From Microbacteriaceae bacterium (GTDB taxonomy: Bacteria > Actinomycetota > Actinomycetes > Actinomycetales > Microbacteriaceae), in assembly GCA_014378715.1 (NCBI GenBank), contig JACMNE010000155.1:1-64000 (forward strand): DNA of 64,000 bases, in the 5' to 3' direction. A model generated the notes under the pieces. That model was given only the letters and a program-made list of their open reading frames with translations, was not told where the DNA came from and did not search any database. A program made the translations under genes and the position numbers. Positions 24,261-33,270 of the stretch are shown here, piece after piece (positions within the stretch are counted from its first letter, which is position 1; each line of letters starts with the position of its first letter).

Positions 24261-25802
24261 ATGACCGCAATGAATCCCCGACGACCCTCCGCCCGCTTCG
24301 TCCTCGGTGTCGATGTCGGCCAGACCGCCGTCAAGGCCGTTCTGCATGACGAGCGGATGTCGCCGGTGGCCGTCGGCCGCCGGGCCAGCCCGGTCGACCG
24401 CCCGCGTGAGCGGCACGCCGAGCGCTCGCAGGACGCGCTCTGGGCCGCGGCCGCCGACGCGATCGGTGAGGCTGTGCACTCCTCGCGGATCGACCCCGCG
24501 CAGATCGCCGCCGTCGCGATCACCGGGCACGGTGACGGACTACACCTGGTCGACGCGCGTGGCGATGCCGTCGGGCCGGCGATCACGGCGGTCGACTCCC
24601 GCGCGTGGCGCGAGGCCGCCGAGGTCACCGACGACCCGGAACGCCTCCGCACCGTGCTCGAGCTCTCCGGCCAGCAGCCGACCCCTGGCGGGGCCGGCCC
24701 GCTGCTGCTCTGGATGGTGCGCCACGAACCGGCCATGCTCGATCGTGCCCGGACGATGCTGTTCTGCAAGGACGTGGTGCGGCTGCGCCTGACCGGCCTC
24801 GTCGCGACGGACCTCTCCGACGCGACCGCGTCGTTCCTCGACACCCGCACCGCCTCCTGGAGCCCCGACGTGCTCGCCGCCTACGGCCTCACCGGTCTCG
24901 ACCGGATGCTGCCTGAGCTGCGGCTCAGCGCCGACCCGGCCGGCACAGTGACCCGCGGGGCCGCCGGGCGCACGGGGCTCGCCGAGGGCACCCCCGTCAT
25001 CATCGGACTCCACGATGTGCAGGCCGCCTCGCTCGGGATGGGGGCGCTGATCCCCGACCGCCTCGCGCTCGTCGCCGGCTCGTTCAGCACCAACGGCGTC
25101 ACCACGACCCGCTCCGACGTCGACCCGCGCTGGCAGTCCCGGCTGTCGATCACTCCCGACCTGCGCATCGCCATGTCGACATCGCCGACCGCGTCACCCT
25201 CCCTCGAGTGGCTGCTCGCGCTGCTCGGCGTCTCCGGCGACGCGGCGCGCGACGCGCTTTTCGCCGAGGCCACCGCCCTCCCGCCTGAGGAGGGTGTGCC
25301 GCTGGTTCTGCCCTACCTCTATTCCTCGCCCGTCGGGCCGACCGCCTCGGCGACTCTCGCCGGGGTGCGAGGCTGGCACAGTCGCGCGCATGTGCTCCGC
25401 GGAATGCTCGAGGGCATCGCGCTGATGCATCACTGGCACACCTCCGCTCTGGGGGAGAAGTTCGACTGGCAGCAGCCGGTCGTGCTCGGCGGCGGGCTGG
25501 CGCGCTCGCCGCTGTACGTGCGGCTCGTCGCCGGTGTGCTGCGGTCGCCGGTGCAGGTGGTGCGCAACGAGGAGGTCGGCGCATTCGGGGCGGCGGCGCT
25601 CGCCGGGGTCGCAGCGGGACTGTTCGAATCGGTCACCGCCGTGCAGGACCTCGTGGAGAAGGCGCCGCCGGTGGAGCCGACGGCGGCGTCGGCGGACTAC
25701 TGGGCCGGCATCATCGGCTCGTTCGACTCCCTCGGTGCCGCGTTGGACCCCTGGTGGGGGAGAGCGGATGTCGCGGACGGCACTGTCCGGGCCGGGGGCT
25801 AG
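24261..25802 (+). CDS. FGGY family carbohydrate kinase 2
   Basis: This 513-residue ATP-dependent sugar or polyol kinase begins with 'FVLGVDVGQTAVKAVLHD' near residues 12-29. 'VIIGLHDVQAASLGMG' near 249-264 holds the probable catalytic Asp, and 'PVVLGGGLARSPLYVRLVA' near 410-428 the adenosine-binding region. The family covers xylulose, ribulose, erythritol and glycerol kinases. ATG 24261 has GAGG nine bases upstream; an in-frame TTG at 24252 lacks one. The divergent aldolase lies 68 bases away, so one intergenic region may control both. The PfkB gene follows after three bases. Confidence 0.88.
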   Translation: MTAMNPRRPSARFVLGVDVGQTAVKAVLHDERMSPVAVGRRASPVDRPRERHAERSQDALWAAAADAIGEAVHSSRIDPAQIAAVAITGHGDGLHLVDARGDAVGPAITAVDSRAWREAAEVTDDPERLRTVLELSGQQPTPGGAGPLLLWMVRHEPAMLDRARTMLFCKDVVRLRLTGLVATDLSDATASFLDTRTASWSPDVLAAYGLTGLDRMLPELRLSADPAGTVTRGAAGRTGLAEGTPVIIGLHDVQAASLGMGALIPDRLALVAGSFSTNGVTTTRSDVDPRWQSRLSITPDLRIAMSTSPTASPSLEWLLALLGVSGDAARDALFAEATALPPEEGVPLVLPYLYSSPVGPTASATLAGVRGWHSRAHVLRGMLEGIALMHHWHTSALGEKFDWQQPVVLGGGLARSPLYVRLVAGVLRSPVQVVRNEEVGAFGAAALAGVAAGLFESVTAVQDLVEKAPPVEPTAASADYWAGIIGSFDSLGAALDPWWGRADVADGTVRAGG

Positions 25803-25805
25803 TCG

Positions 25806-26807
25806 GTGCCGGGCATCGTCACGGTGACGGCGGCCGCCGCGATCGACCAGACGTACGCGGTGGCCGGGTTCGTTCCGGGCGGGGTGAACCGCGCGACATC
25901 GGCTCACCGGGAGATCAGCGGCAAGGGCGTGAACGTGGCGCGGGCGGTCGGGCTGGGCGGACACCCCGTGAGCGCGGTGCTCGTGCTCGGCGAGGCGGAG
26001 CTCGCTATGGTCGGCGGCAGCGGGTTCGGCGAGCTGCTGCACGTGGTGCCGGTGCCGGGGAACACGCGGCTGAACACGACGATCCTGGACGGGCTCGGGC
26101 GCACGACGAAGGTCAACGAGGGGCCGGTGCCGCTGACGCGGGCGGACTGGACTGCGCTGCGCGACCTCGCGGTGGCGGAGGTGGAGCGGCTGGGCGCCGA
26201 CTGGCTCGTGCTGAGCGGCACCCTGCCCGCGATCCGCGAGCGCGGCATCATTCAGGAGTCGGGGCTGCTGCCGATCCGTGAGTTGATCGACCTCGCGGTC
26301 GCGGCGGGTGCGCGGATCGCCGTCGACACCAGCGGCACCGACCTCGACGCCCTGGTGCGGAATCTCGAGAACATCGCCCTGCTCAAGCCGAACACCCACG
26401 AGCTGGCTGGCGTTGTCGGACGCGACCTGCTGACGATCGGCGACGTGATCGGCGCGGCCGAGGAGCTGCGGACCCGCGGTGTCGAGACGGTCTACGTGAG
26501 CATGGGGGAGGACGGCGCGCTCGCCGTGGCCGCCACCGGCGTCTGGTGGGCCCGCGCCACTCCCGCGCGGCTCCTGAACACTGCGGGTGCTGGCGACGCG
26601 TCGCTCGCCGGATTCCTCGTCAACGCGCTGCGGGACGACGGCTCGCTCGACATCCCCGCTGCGATCCGTGCGGCGGCGTCCTGGGGCGCGCTGTCGGTGT
26701 CACAGTCGACGACGCTGCTGAGCGACGTGACGCAGGCTCCGCTCGCCGAGCTCGTGGACTCGCCGGATCCATCGCGAATCCTCGCCGATCCTGGCCGGGG
26801 CGGGTAG
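25806..26807 (+). CDS. PfkB-type kinase, 1-phosphofructokinase/tagatose-6-phosphate kinase family
   Basis: This 333-residue kinase of the ribokinase superfamily has 'GKGVNVARA' near residues 39-47, 'NTTILDGLGRTTKVNEGP' near 92-109 and the catalytic 'NTAGAGDASLAGFL' near 258-271. These match the LacC/FruK branch, which makes a 1,6-bisphosphate from fructose-1-phosphate or tagatose-6-phosphate. Such a product would be the substrate of the class II aldolase across the divergent region. The GTG start is three bases after the FGGY kinase stop. It closes the island. Confidence 0.88.
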   Translation: MPGIVTVTAAAAIDQTYAVAGFVPGGVNRATSAHREISGKGVNVARAVGLGGHPVSAVLVLGEAELAMVGGSGFGELLHVVPVPGNTRLNTTILDGLGRTTKVNEGPVPLTRADWTALRDLAVAEVERLGADWLVLSGTLPAIRERGIIQESGLLPIRELIDLAVAAGARIAVDTSGTDLDALVRNLENIALLKPNTHELAGVVGRDLLTIGDVIGAAEELRTRGVETVYVSMGEDGALAVAATGVWWARATPARLLNTAGAGDASLAGFLVNALRDDGSLDIPAAIRAAASWGALSVSQSTTLLSDVTQAPLAELVDSPDPSRILADPGRGG

Positions 26808-26991
26808 CTGCCCGACGCCGTAACCACCACTGCGCAGATCACGAGCGCGACCCATTTTCGCCGAGCTTCTGGTCAATGTCGTCAGCCCAAGTTATTGTCA
26901 GCACGTGCCCCTCGAACGGGGGCAGAACGTGCTCGAGAAACCCTTGTCGTCGCGTTCGAACGCTGGAGTGCCACACCGCGGCAGGGTCGTC

Positions 26992-27033
26992 GACAGCGAC
27001 AGCGACAGCGACAGTGACAGCGACAACGACAAA
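26992..27033 (+). repeat. Seven-unit GACAGC hexanucleotide array running into the SD
   Basis: Units are GACAGC three times, then GACAGT, GACAGC, GACAAC and GACAAA. The last unit forms the first bases of the AAAGGAG ribosome binding site (27031-27037) of the nuclease gene. The array is in the leader or promoter, outside the coding region. Slippage would change leader length without a frameshift. Confidence 0.92.
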
Positions 27034-27044
27034 GGAGTCCCGAG

Positions 27045-30000
27045 ATGAGCGCCACCGACCCCAGCCGCCCCCGCCCCCGCACCTGCCGCCGCTTCGCTCT
27101 CGTCGCGGCGACCGGCGCCCTCGCCCTGGGTATCACGGCGGTCGGGCTGCCGTCCGTCGCCTCCGCGGTCGACGCCACGAGCACCATCGCCCGGGTGCAG
27201 GGGTCCGGTCCCGTCAGTCCGCTCCTCGACACCACCCAGACGGTTCACGGCATCGTCACCGCCGACTACCGGGGCGCGAGCGGCTATGACGGCATCGTCG
27301 TCCAGACAGCGGCGAGCGGCGGAGACGCCGATCCGACTCCCGACTCCTCCGATGCGATCTTCGTGTTCCTCGGCGACACCACGACCGCGGCTGTGATCGG
27401 CGACCTCGTGAGCGTCACCGGCACGGTCATCGAGAACTTCGGGCAGACCCAGCTCGGAGCCACCGGCACCATGATCGAGCAGGCGCAGCCCGCGACCGTC
27501 GAGGTCCTCACCCCGGCAGCGCATGTCGCGTCCGACCTCGCGCCGAGGGCCTCCGCCCTGTCCGACACGGTCGTCGGCGACGCGCGCGAGAGCCTCGAGA
27601 GCATGCTCGTCACCCCGACGGGCACCTACCAGGTGGCGTCGAGTCACGAGCTCGACAGCTTCGGCACCCTCTGGCTCACCGCGGGCACGAACGCCGCGGT
27701 AAAGAGCACCGAGACGACCGACGCCCTCGCCCCCGGTGCCGCGACGATCGCCGCCGACAACGCCGCGACGCGCCTTCTGCTCGACGACGGCTACAACGTG
27801 CGAATCGGCAGCGCGGGCCACCCGGCCGACCAGCCATATTTCACCTCCGACGTCGTCGTCCGGAACGGCGACACGGTGAACTTCCCGGTGGCTCCCTACG
27901 TGCTCTCCTTCGGCTTCGACGAGTGGCGCCTGCAGCCGACCACTCCGATCGACGCGACCAGCCCGGCCGACATCAAGCCGACCTTCACTGTCACGAACCT
28001 CCGCCCGGCCGCGCCTCCCACCGTCGGAGGCGACTTCCAGATCGCGTCGTTCAACGTCGACAACTACTTCACGACCCTCTCCAGCGACAACCCCGACGCC
28101 CGCGGCGCGGCCACCGGCGAGGAGTTCGCCCTCCAGCGCGGCAAGGTCGTCGCGGCCATCTCCGGCCTCGGCGCCGACATCGTCGCCCTGCAGGAGATCG
28201 AGAACAACGTCAAGCTCGGCGAGGGCGTCGACGGAGCTCTCGCCGACCTTGTCTTCTCCCTGAACGCGGCGGCCGGGAGTGACGTCTGGGCCTACGTGCC
28301 CACCCCCGCCGACCTGTCGAGCGCGGATGCCGCGGACATCACCGACTTCATCACCAATGCCATCATCTACAAGAAGGCCGCAGCGACCCCCGTCGGCCCC
28401 AGCTTCACCGACCTCGATGAGGCCGTGTGGAACATCGCCCGCGAGCCGATCGCGCAGACCTTCGACGTCGCCGACCGGGTCGTCACGGTGGTCGCGAACC
28501 ACGTCAAGTCCAAGAGCCCGCCGGCCGGCGGCGGCGACGAGCCGTCCGACGGCCAGGGGTTCTTCAACTCCGACCGCATCGCCGAGGCCGACCAGCTGGT
28601 CTCCTTCCTCGACACCATCACGGCGGACCCGGCCAAGGGCCCCGATGTGGCGCTGCTCGGTGACATCAACAGCTCTGCCCAGGAGGACCCGATCCAGGCG
28701 CTCACCGCGACCGGCCTCGTCGACCTCATCCCGACCACGACCGACGACCAGTACACCTACAGCTTCGACGGCGAACTCGGCTCCCTCGACCACGCGTTCG
28801 TCACCCCGTCGCTCGCCGCGTCGATCGCCGGCGCCGGCGTGTGGAGCATCAACTCCGCCGAGTGGGCGCAGCGCGGCTACTTTGGCTCGGCGGCCGAGGC
28901 CGACACCCCGTTCCGGTCGAGCGACCACGACCCGATCACGTTCGGGGTCAGCACCGTTCCGTCCCCGGTGAACATCGACATTGTCTCGATCAACGACTTC
29001 CACGGCCGGATCGAGGAGTCGTCCCCGGCCGCGGGCGCCGCGGTGCTCGGCGGGATGGTCGACTCCTACCGGGCTGCGAATCCCAGCGGGACCCTCGTCG
29101 TCTCGGCCGGCGACTCGCTCGGCGCCTCGACCTTCACCTCCTTCGTCCAGAAGGACCAGCCCACCCTCGATGCCCTCAACTCGATCGGACTCGACGCCTC
29201 CGCCCTCGGCAACCACGAGTTCGACCAGGGGGCAGCGGATGTGACGGACCGGATCCTGCCAGCGGCCCAGTTCGCCTATCTCGCCGCCAACATCTACCGG
29301 AAGGGCACCCGGGTCCCCGCGTTCGCGGAGTACTCCCTCTCCGAAGTCGAGGGGGTCACGGTCGGATTCATCGGAGCGATCACCCAGGAGCTCCCGTCGC
29401 TCGTCAGCCCGGCCGGCATCGCCGGCCTCGACGTCGGGCCGGTCGCCCCGGCCGTCAACCGGGTCGCCGACCAGCTCAGCGACGGCGATACGGCCAACGG
29501 GGAGGCCGACATCATCGTGCTGCTCGTGCATGAGGGCGCCGCGACCCCGCGCATCTCCGACGCCACGGACGACTCCGCTTTCGGGCAGGTCGTCAGCGGG
29601 GTCGACTCCAATGTCGACGCGATCGTCTCCGGCCACACCCACCAGGTGTACAACCACAACATCCCCGCGGCCGGTAGCTCCGTCGACCGTCCCGTCATCC
29701 AGGCCGGCAAGTACGGTGAGGACTACGGGCACCTGTCGCTCGTCGTCGACCCGAGTACCGGCAGCCTGCTGAGCATCTCCTCCGAGGTGCTCCCGCTCTT
29801 CGAGGCGTTCCCGTCTGACCTGGCCGTCGCCGAGATCGTCACCCAGGCGGTCGCGACCGCCGCTGTGGCCGGCGCGGTCAAGGTCGGCGAGATCACCGCG
29901 GGCTTCAACCGGGCCGGGCAGGCCGACGGCAGCGAGAACCGTGGCGGGGAGTCGACGCTCGGCAACTTCGTCGCCGACGTGCAGCTGTGGTCGACGCAGG

Positions 30001-31376
30001 ACGCCGACGCAGAGATCGCCATGATGAACCCCGGCGGGCTCCGTGCCAACCTCGGATTCTCCGCTCAGTCGGGCGCCCCGGGCGATGGGGAGGGGGTCGT
30101 GACCTTCGCCGAGGCGGCGGGAGTTCAACCGTTCGCCAACACCCTCGTCGCGCTCGACCTGACCGCCGACCAGCTGAAATCGGTGCTCGAGGAGCAGTGG
30201 CAGCCCGCGGGGGCAAGCCGGCCCTTCCTCAAGCTCGGCATCTCGAAGTCGCTCTCTTACACCTACGATCCGGATGCTGCGGCGGGCAGCCACATCACCG
30301 CGATCTTCGTCGACGGGGAGCAGATCGATCCGGCGGCGACCCACCGCGTCACCGTCAACTCCTTCCTCGCCAGCGGCGGCGACAACTTCACCACCCTCGC
30401 CGAGGGCACCAACCGGTCTGACACCGGCAAGATCGACCTGCAGAGCATGGTGGACTACTTCACGCAGTTCCGCACCGCGGCACCGGACTACGCCCAGCGC
30501 GCGGTCGGGGTGGTCATCGACCCGGCTCCGGACGGCGGATACCCGGCCGGCGGTGAGATCGGCCTCGATCTCTCGTCGCTGCTGTTCAGCGCGGGGGAGC
30601 CGAACACCGGTACCGCGACCGTGAGCCTCAGCGACGTTGTGCTCGGCACCTCCGCCATCGATCCCGTCATCGTCGACACCACGGACGAGGTCGGCCGGTC
30701 GTCGCTCACGGTGACGATCCCCCAGGACGTGAGCGGTGCCCAGACACTCACCGTCTCGGTGCCGGAGACCGGCACCAGCGTGCCGGTGCCGATCACCGTC
30801 GCGGCGAAGGAACTCGACGTGATGATCAACCTCGATGAGCCGACGATCTCGGGAACCCCCGCGGTCGGCGAGACGCTCACCGCCCGGGAGGGTGCGTGGA
30901 ATGCGGGGCCTGTCACCGCCGACTTCCAGTGGCTGCGCGCCGGCGTCCCGATCGACGGGGCGACGAACGACACCTACGTCGTGGTCCCCGCCGATGCCGG
31001 ATCACTCATCCGCGTGGCAGTGGTGCCCCACGCCGACGGGTTCAGCGACGGCCACGCGGGAGCTGCCGGTGTGTTGATTCCGAAGATCTCCTCGCAGACC
31101 TACGGGGCCCCGAACCCGGTGATCGCCTTCGGCGACCAGACGGTGTCCTACACCGCGGTGGTGATCGGCAACGGGGTCACCCCGACCGGCACCGTCTCGG
31201 TCTATGACGGAGGTCGCCGGATCGCCACCGGGCAGCTCGCCGCCGACGCGAACGGACGGATCACGATCGACCTGCCGTACCTCGGCCGCGGGTTCCACCT
31301 CCTCACCGCGCGGTTCGGCGGTAACGACCAGCTGGGCAGGTCCCGGTCCTGGCCGAGCCTCGTGCTGGTCTTCTAG
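27045..31376 (+). CDS. Secreted multidomain nuclease and 5'-nucleotidase
   Basis: This 1443-residue exported protein appears to degrade extracellular nucleic acid to nucleosides and phosphate. A twin-Arg-free signal peptide (to about residue 43, 'SVASA') precedes an OB-like domain (about 50-160). An ExeM/NucH-type endonuclease/exonuclease/phosphatase domain runs from 'GGDFQIASFNVDNYF' to 'RSSDHDPITFG' (about 325-630). A metallophosphatase follows ('VSINDFHGRIEE', 'SAGDSLG', 'GNHEFDQG', 'GHTHQVYNHN'; about 645-930). The UshA-type 5'-nucleotidase C-terminal domain is at about 945-1150. Two Ig-like modules end the chain, with no LPXTG sorting motif visible. Joining DNase and nucleotidase in one chain would channel products. 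AAAGGAG lies seven bases before the ATG. Confidence 0.9.
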   Translation: MSATDPSRPRPRTCRRFALVAATGALALGITAVGLPSVASAVDATSTIARVQGSGPVSPLLDTTQTVHGIVTADYRGASGYDGIVVQTAASGGDADPTPDSSDAIFVFLGDTTTAAVIGDLVSVTGTVIENFGQTQLGATGTMIEQAQPATVEVLTPAAHVASDLAPRASALSDTVVGDARESLESMLVTPTGTYQVASSHELDSFGTLWLTAGTNAAVKSTETTDALAPGAATIAADNAATRLLLDDGYNVRIGSAGHPADQPYFTSDVVVRNGDTVNFPVAPYVLSFGFDEWRLQPTTPIDATSPADIKPTFTVTNLRPAAPPTVGGDFQIASFNVDNYFTTLSSDNPDARGAATGEEFALQRGKVVAAISGLGADIVALQEIENNVKLGEGVDGALADLVFSLNAAAGSDVWAYVPTPADLSSADAADITDFITNAIIYKKAAATPVGPSFTDLDEAVWNIAREPIAQTFDVADRVVTVVANHVKSKSPPAGGGDEPSDGQGFFNSDRIAEADQLVSFLDTITADPAKGPDVALLGDINSSAQEDPIQALTATGLVDLIPTTTDDQYTYSFDGELGSLDHAFVTPSLAASIAGAGVWSINSAEWAQRGYFGSAAEADTPFRSSDHDPITFGVSTVPSPVNIDIVSINDFHGRIEESSPAAGAAVLGGMVDSYRAANPSGTLVVSAGDSLGASTFTSFVQKDQPTLDALNSIGLDASALGNHEFDQGAADVTDRILPAAQFAYLAANIYRKGTRVPAFAEYSLSEVEGVTVGFIGAITQELPSLVSPAGIAGLDVGPVAPAVNRVADQLSDGDTANGEADIIVLLVHEGAATPRISDATDDSAFGQVVSGVDSNVDAIVSGHTHQVYNHNIPAAGSSVDRPVIQAGKYGEDYGHLSLVVDPSTGSLLSISSEVLPLFEAFPSDLAVAEIVTQAVATAAVAGAVKVGEITAGFNRAGQADGSENRGGESTLGNFVADVQLWSTQDADAEIAMMNPGGLRANLGFSAQSGAPGDGEGVVTFAEAAGVQPFANTLVALDLTADQLKSVLEEQWQPAGASRPFLKLGISKSLSYTYDPDAAAGSHITAIFVDGEQIDPAATHRVTVNSFLASGGDNFTTLAEGTNRSDTGKIDLQSMVDYFTQFRTAAPDYAQRAVGVVIDPAPDGGYPAGGEIGLDLSSLLFSAGEPNTGTATVSLSDVVLGTSAIDPVIVDTTDEVGRSSLTVTIPQDVSGAQTLTVSVPETGTSVPVPITVAAKELDVMINLDEPTISGTPAVGETLTAREGAWNAGPVTADFQWLRAGVPIDGATNDTYVVVPADAGSLIRVAVVPHADGFSDGHAGAAGVLIPKISSQTYGAPNPVIAFGDQTVSYTAVVIGNGVTPTGTVSVYDGGRRIATGQLAADANGRITIDLPYLGRGFHLLTARFGGNDQLGRSRSWPSLVLVF

Positions 31377-31397
31377 GAGGGCGGTCATCTGAAGGCG

Positions 31398-31426
31398 GCA
31401 CGGGCACCGGTCAGCGGTGCCCGTGC
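31398..31426. terminator. Bidirectional hairpin between convergent genes
   Basis: GCACGGGCACCG (31398-31409) pairs perfectly with 31415-31426. It covers the stop codon of the minus-strand CDF gene and lies 22 bases after the nuclease stop. There is no T tract in either direction, so efficiency is uncertain. Confidence 0.6.
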
Positions 31427-32316
31427 TCCTCGTGCGCCGCGTGCTCAGCTGGCTCCAGCTGGAACGTGGAGTGCGCGACATCGAAGTGGTCGGCGAGACA
31501 CGCCCCGAGCTCGTCGAGCAGGCGTCCGGTGCTGCCGCCGGCGAAGATCGCGGGCTCCACGACGACGTGAGCGGAGAAGACGTTGACGCCGGGGGTGATC
31601 GACCAGACGTGAACGTCGTGCACCCCCACCACACCGGCAGTCGCGGACACGTGGTTGCGGATCAACGCGACATCCGTTCCCCGGGGGGTGGACTCGGCCA
31701 GCACCCCGAGGGCCTCTCGGATCAGCGCGATGGCGCGCGGGGCGATGAGCGCGGCGACCAGCAGCGACGCGATGCCGTCGGCGACGAGCAGCCCCGTCGT
31801 GAGGATCACCACCCCCGCGAAGATCACGGCGATCGAGCCGACCAGGTCGCCGAGCACCTCGAGGTAGGCGCCGCGCATGTTGATCGAGTGCGTCTTGCCC
31901 CCGCGGAGCACCATCAGCGACGCGACGTTGGCGACCGCGCCGATCGTGGCCACGATGAGCATCGGCACCCCGAGCACCTCGCTCGGCTGAGCGAGGCGCT
32001 GCACCGCCTCGACCGTGATGTAGACGATGACCCCGAGCAGGATGAGCCCGTTGACCATGGCGGCGAGCACCTCAGAGCGCCTCGCCCCATAGGTCTGCCG
32101 GTCGTTGGCGGGTCGCACCGAGATGCGCAGCGCGACGAGGGCGATGACCAGCGCCGTGAGGTCGGAGAGCATGTGTCCGGCGTCGGCGAGCAGGGCGAGC
32201 GATCCGGAGATGAGCGCACCGACGACCTCGACGAGGAACACTGTCGCTGTGATCCCGATAGCGATGACGAGCCGACGGCCGTTTGCCTGGTCGGCATGCG
32301 AGTGGTCGTGTGCCAT
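31411..32316 (-). CDS. CDF family metal cation exporter, CzcD/ZitB-like
   Basis: This 301-residue inner-membrane antiporter would export zinc or a related divalent metal in exchange for protons. It has six helices, with the transport-site signature 'LLADAGHMLSDLTALVIA' near residues 41-58 and a matching His/Asp pair in a later helix. His-rich ends, 'MAHDHSHAD' and 'HAAHEEHGHR', probably bind metal. The C-terminal cytoplasmic domain has 'GVHDVHVWSITPG'. A TAGAGT box lies exactly six bases before the ATG, indicating a leaderless transcript. No metal-sensing regulator gene is adjacent. Confidence 0.92.
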   Translation of the reverse strand: MAHDHSHADQANGRRLVIAIGITATVFLVEVVGALISGSLALLADAGHMLSDLTALVIALVALRISVRPANDRQTYGARRSEVLAAMVNGLILLGVIVYITVEAVQRLAQPSEVLGVPMLIVATIGAVANVASLMVLRGGKTHSINMRGAYLEVLGDLVGSIAVIFAGVVILTTGLLVADGIASLLVAALIAPRAIALIREALGVLAESTPRGTDVALIRNHVSATAGVVGVHDVHVWSITPGVNVFSAHVVVEPAIFAGGSTGRLLDELGACLADHFDVAHSTFQLEPAEHAAHEEHGHR

Positions 32317-32322
32317 GGTCCA

Positions 32323-32328
32323 ACTCTA
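32323..32328 (-). promoter_or_regulatory. -10 box TAGAGT of the CDF gene, leaderless
   Basis: TAGAGT on the minus strand is six bases from the ATG, with no ribosome binding site in between. Confidence 0.55.
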
Positions 32329-32350
32329 GGCACCGTCCGGGGCGCGCCGT

Positions 32351-32689
32351 TCAGCCGATGCTGCTGATCCGCACCGAGATGGTGCGGTCGGGGGATGGCC
32401 CCCCGAACTGCTCGGCGATGAGGTCGTGCACGGCGCGGCAGACGGCGCTCGCCGAGGCGGTGTCCGACACCCCGATGCTCACCGAGATCGCCGTCAGGTC
32501 GTCCCCCTCGATGACCGAGACGATGTTGTCTGCGGATTTCGCGACATCCGCTGTCGAGCCGAGAGCGAGCCCCCCGATCCCCGCAGCCGCCTCGAGGATG
32601 CGGGAGGGGAGGGGACTCGCGTCGTAGAGGGTGACGACGCCGGGCACCCCGCGCACGAGGTCGGCCAGGCGGCGCGAGAGGTCGTTCAT
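32351..32689 (-). CDS. Small conserved-looking protein of the ECF/Asp23 locus
   Basis: This 112-residue protein has no recognised family and no signal peptide. It begins 'MNDLSRRLADLVRGVPGV' and contains alternating hydrophobic strands, including 'DDLTAISVSIGVSDTASASA' and the ending 'RTISVRISSIG', similar in rhythm to Asp23-type alpha-beta folds. Its start codon overlaps the stop of the Asp23-related gene (ATGA), so it is the third cistron of the sigma-factor operon. A structural partner of Asp23-like proteins is a reasonable inference. Confidence 0.7.
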   Translation of the reverse strand: MNDLSRRLADLVRGVPGVVTLYDASPLPSRILEAAAGIGGLALGSTADVAKSADNIVSVIEGDDLTAISVSIGVSDTASASAVCRAVHDLIAEQFGGPSPDRTISVRISSIG

Positions 32690-33270
32690 CGGGGGGTCCT
32701 TCCTGGGGTGCCGGGGGCCTGGACGTCGTGCACGGTCACGTCGACGGCCTCGACGACGAGTTCGGTGTGCCGGCCGAGGTCGCGGTAGATGGCCTGGCGC
32801 ACCCGCTGCGCCGCGTCGGGAATGCGCTCGCCGTAGAAGACGCTCGCGTCCACGTGCACCGTGATCGGCTCGCCGGGGATCGTCACGTCGCCATCGAGGC
32901 GGCAGCGCCCGATGAGCACCCCGCCCACCGAGTCGCCTGCGGCCCGGATGAGCCCTCGCACGGCGCCCTCGGTGAGCGACAGCCGGGCGGAGGGGTCACT
33001 ATGGGTCACGGGGATGTCGCGGCCGGCCCGCGCGTCGAGGCTAATGCTGCCGATGATCGTCGCCACCCAGCCGTCATCGGCGGTGTCGCGGGCCTCGCCG
33101 GCAAGCAGCGACGCGGACACCGTTCGCACCCGTTCCAGGGCGCGCAGCGCGATCTGGCAGCCGGGCGACGCCTCGATCGCCGGGTCGGCGGGAACGCGGC
33201 CGCGGTCGAGGTAGTCGCTGAGCTCGTCCAGGGTGTGGCCGTCGAGTCCGGTCTCGTCGAGTTCGGTCAT
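32686..33270 (-). CDS. Asp23/Gls24-related protein, possible anti-sigma factor
   Basis: This 194-residue cytosolic protein has two parts. Residues about 1-65 are helical and charged ('LDELSDYLDRGRVP', then 'CQIALRALERVRTVSASLL'), a pattern reminiscent of the sigma-binding helices of anti-sigma factors. Residues about 95-180 resemble an Asp23/Gls24 domain ('SLTEGAVRGLIRAAGDSVGG', 'TIPGEPITVHVDASVFYGER'). Start 33270 overlaps the ECF sigma stop by four bases, so the two are translationally coupled, as sigma/anti-sigma pairs often are. No transmembrane helix or zinc-binding HxxxCxxC motif is present, so any anti-sigma function would be atypical. I see no conventional anti-sigma gene nearby. Confidence 0.72.
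   Translation of the reverse strand: MTELDETGLDGHTLDELSDYLDRGRVPADPAIEASPGCQIALRALERVRTVSASLLAGEARDTADDGWVATIIGSISLDARAGRDIPVTHSDPSARLSLTEGAVRGLIRAAGDSVGGVLIGRCRLDGDVTIPGEPITVHVDASVFYGERIPDAAQRVRQAIYRDLGRHTELVVEAVDVTVHDVQAPGTPGRTPR

Noticed and set aside
26898-30344. An 1148-codon open frame antisense to the secreted nuclease gene
   Set aside because: Its product is a Gly/Arg/Asp-rich string without domains. It mirrors third-position GC bias of the real plus-strand gene, whose domains and ribosome binding site are clear.
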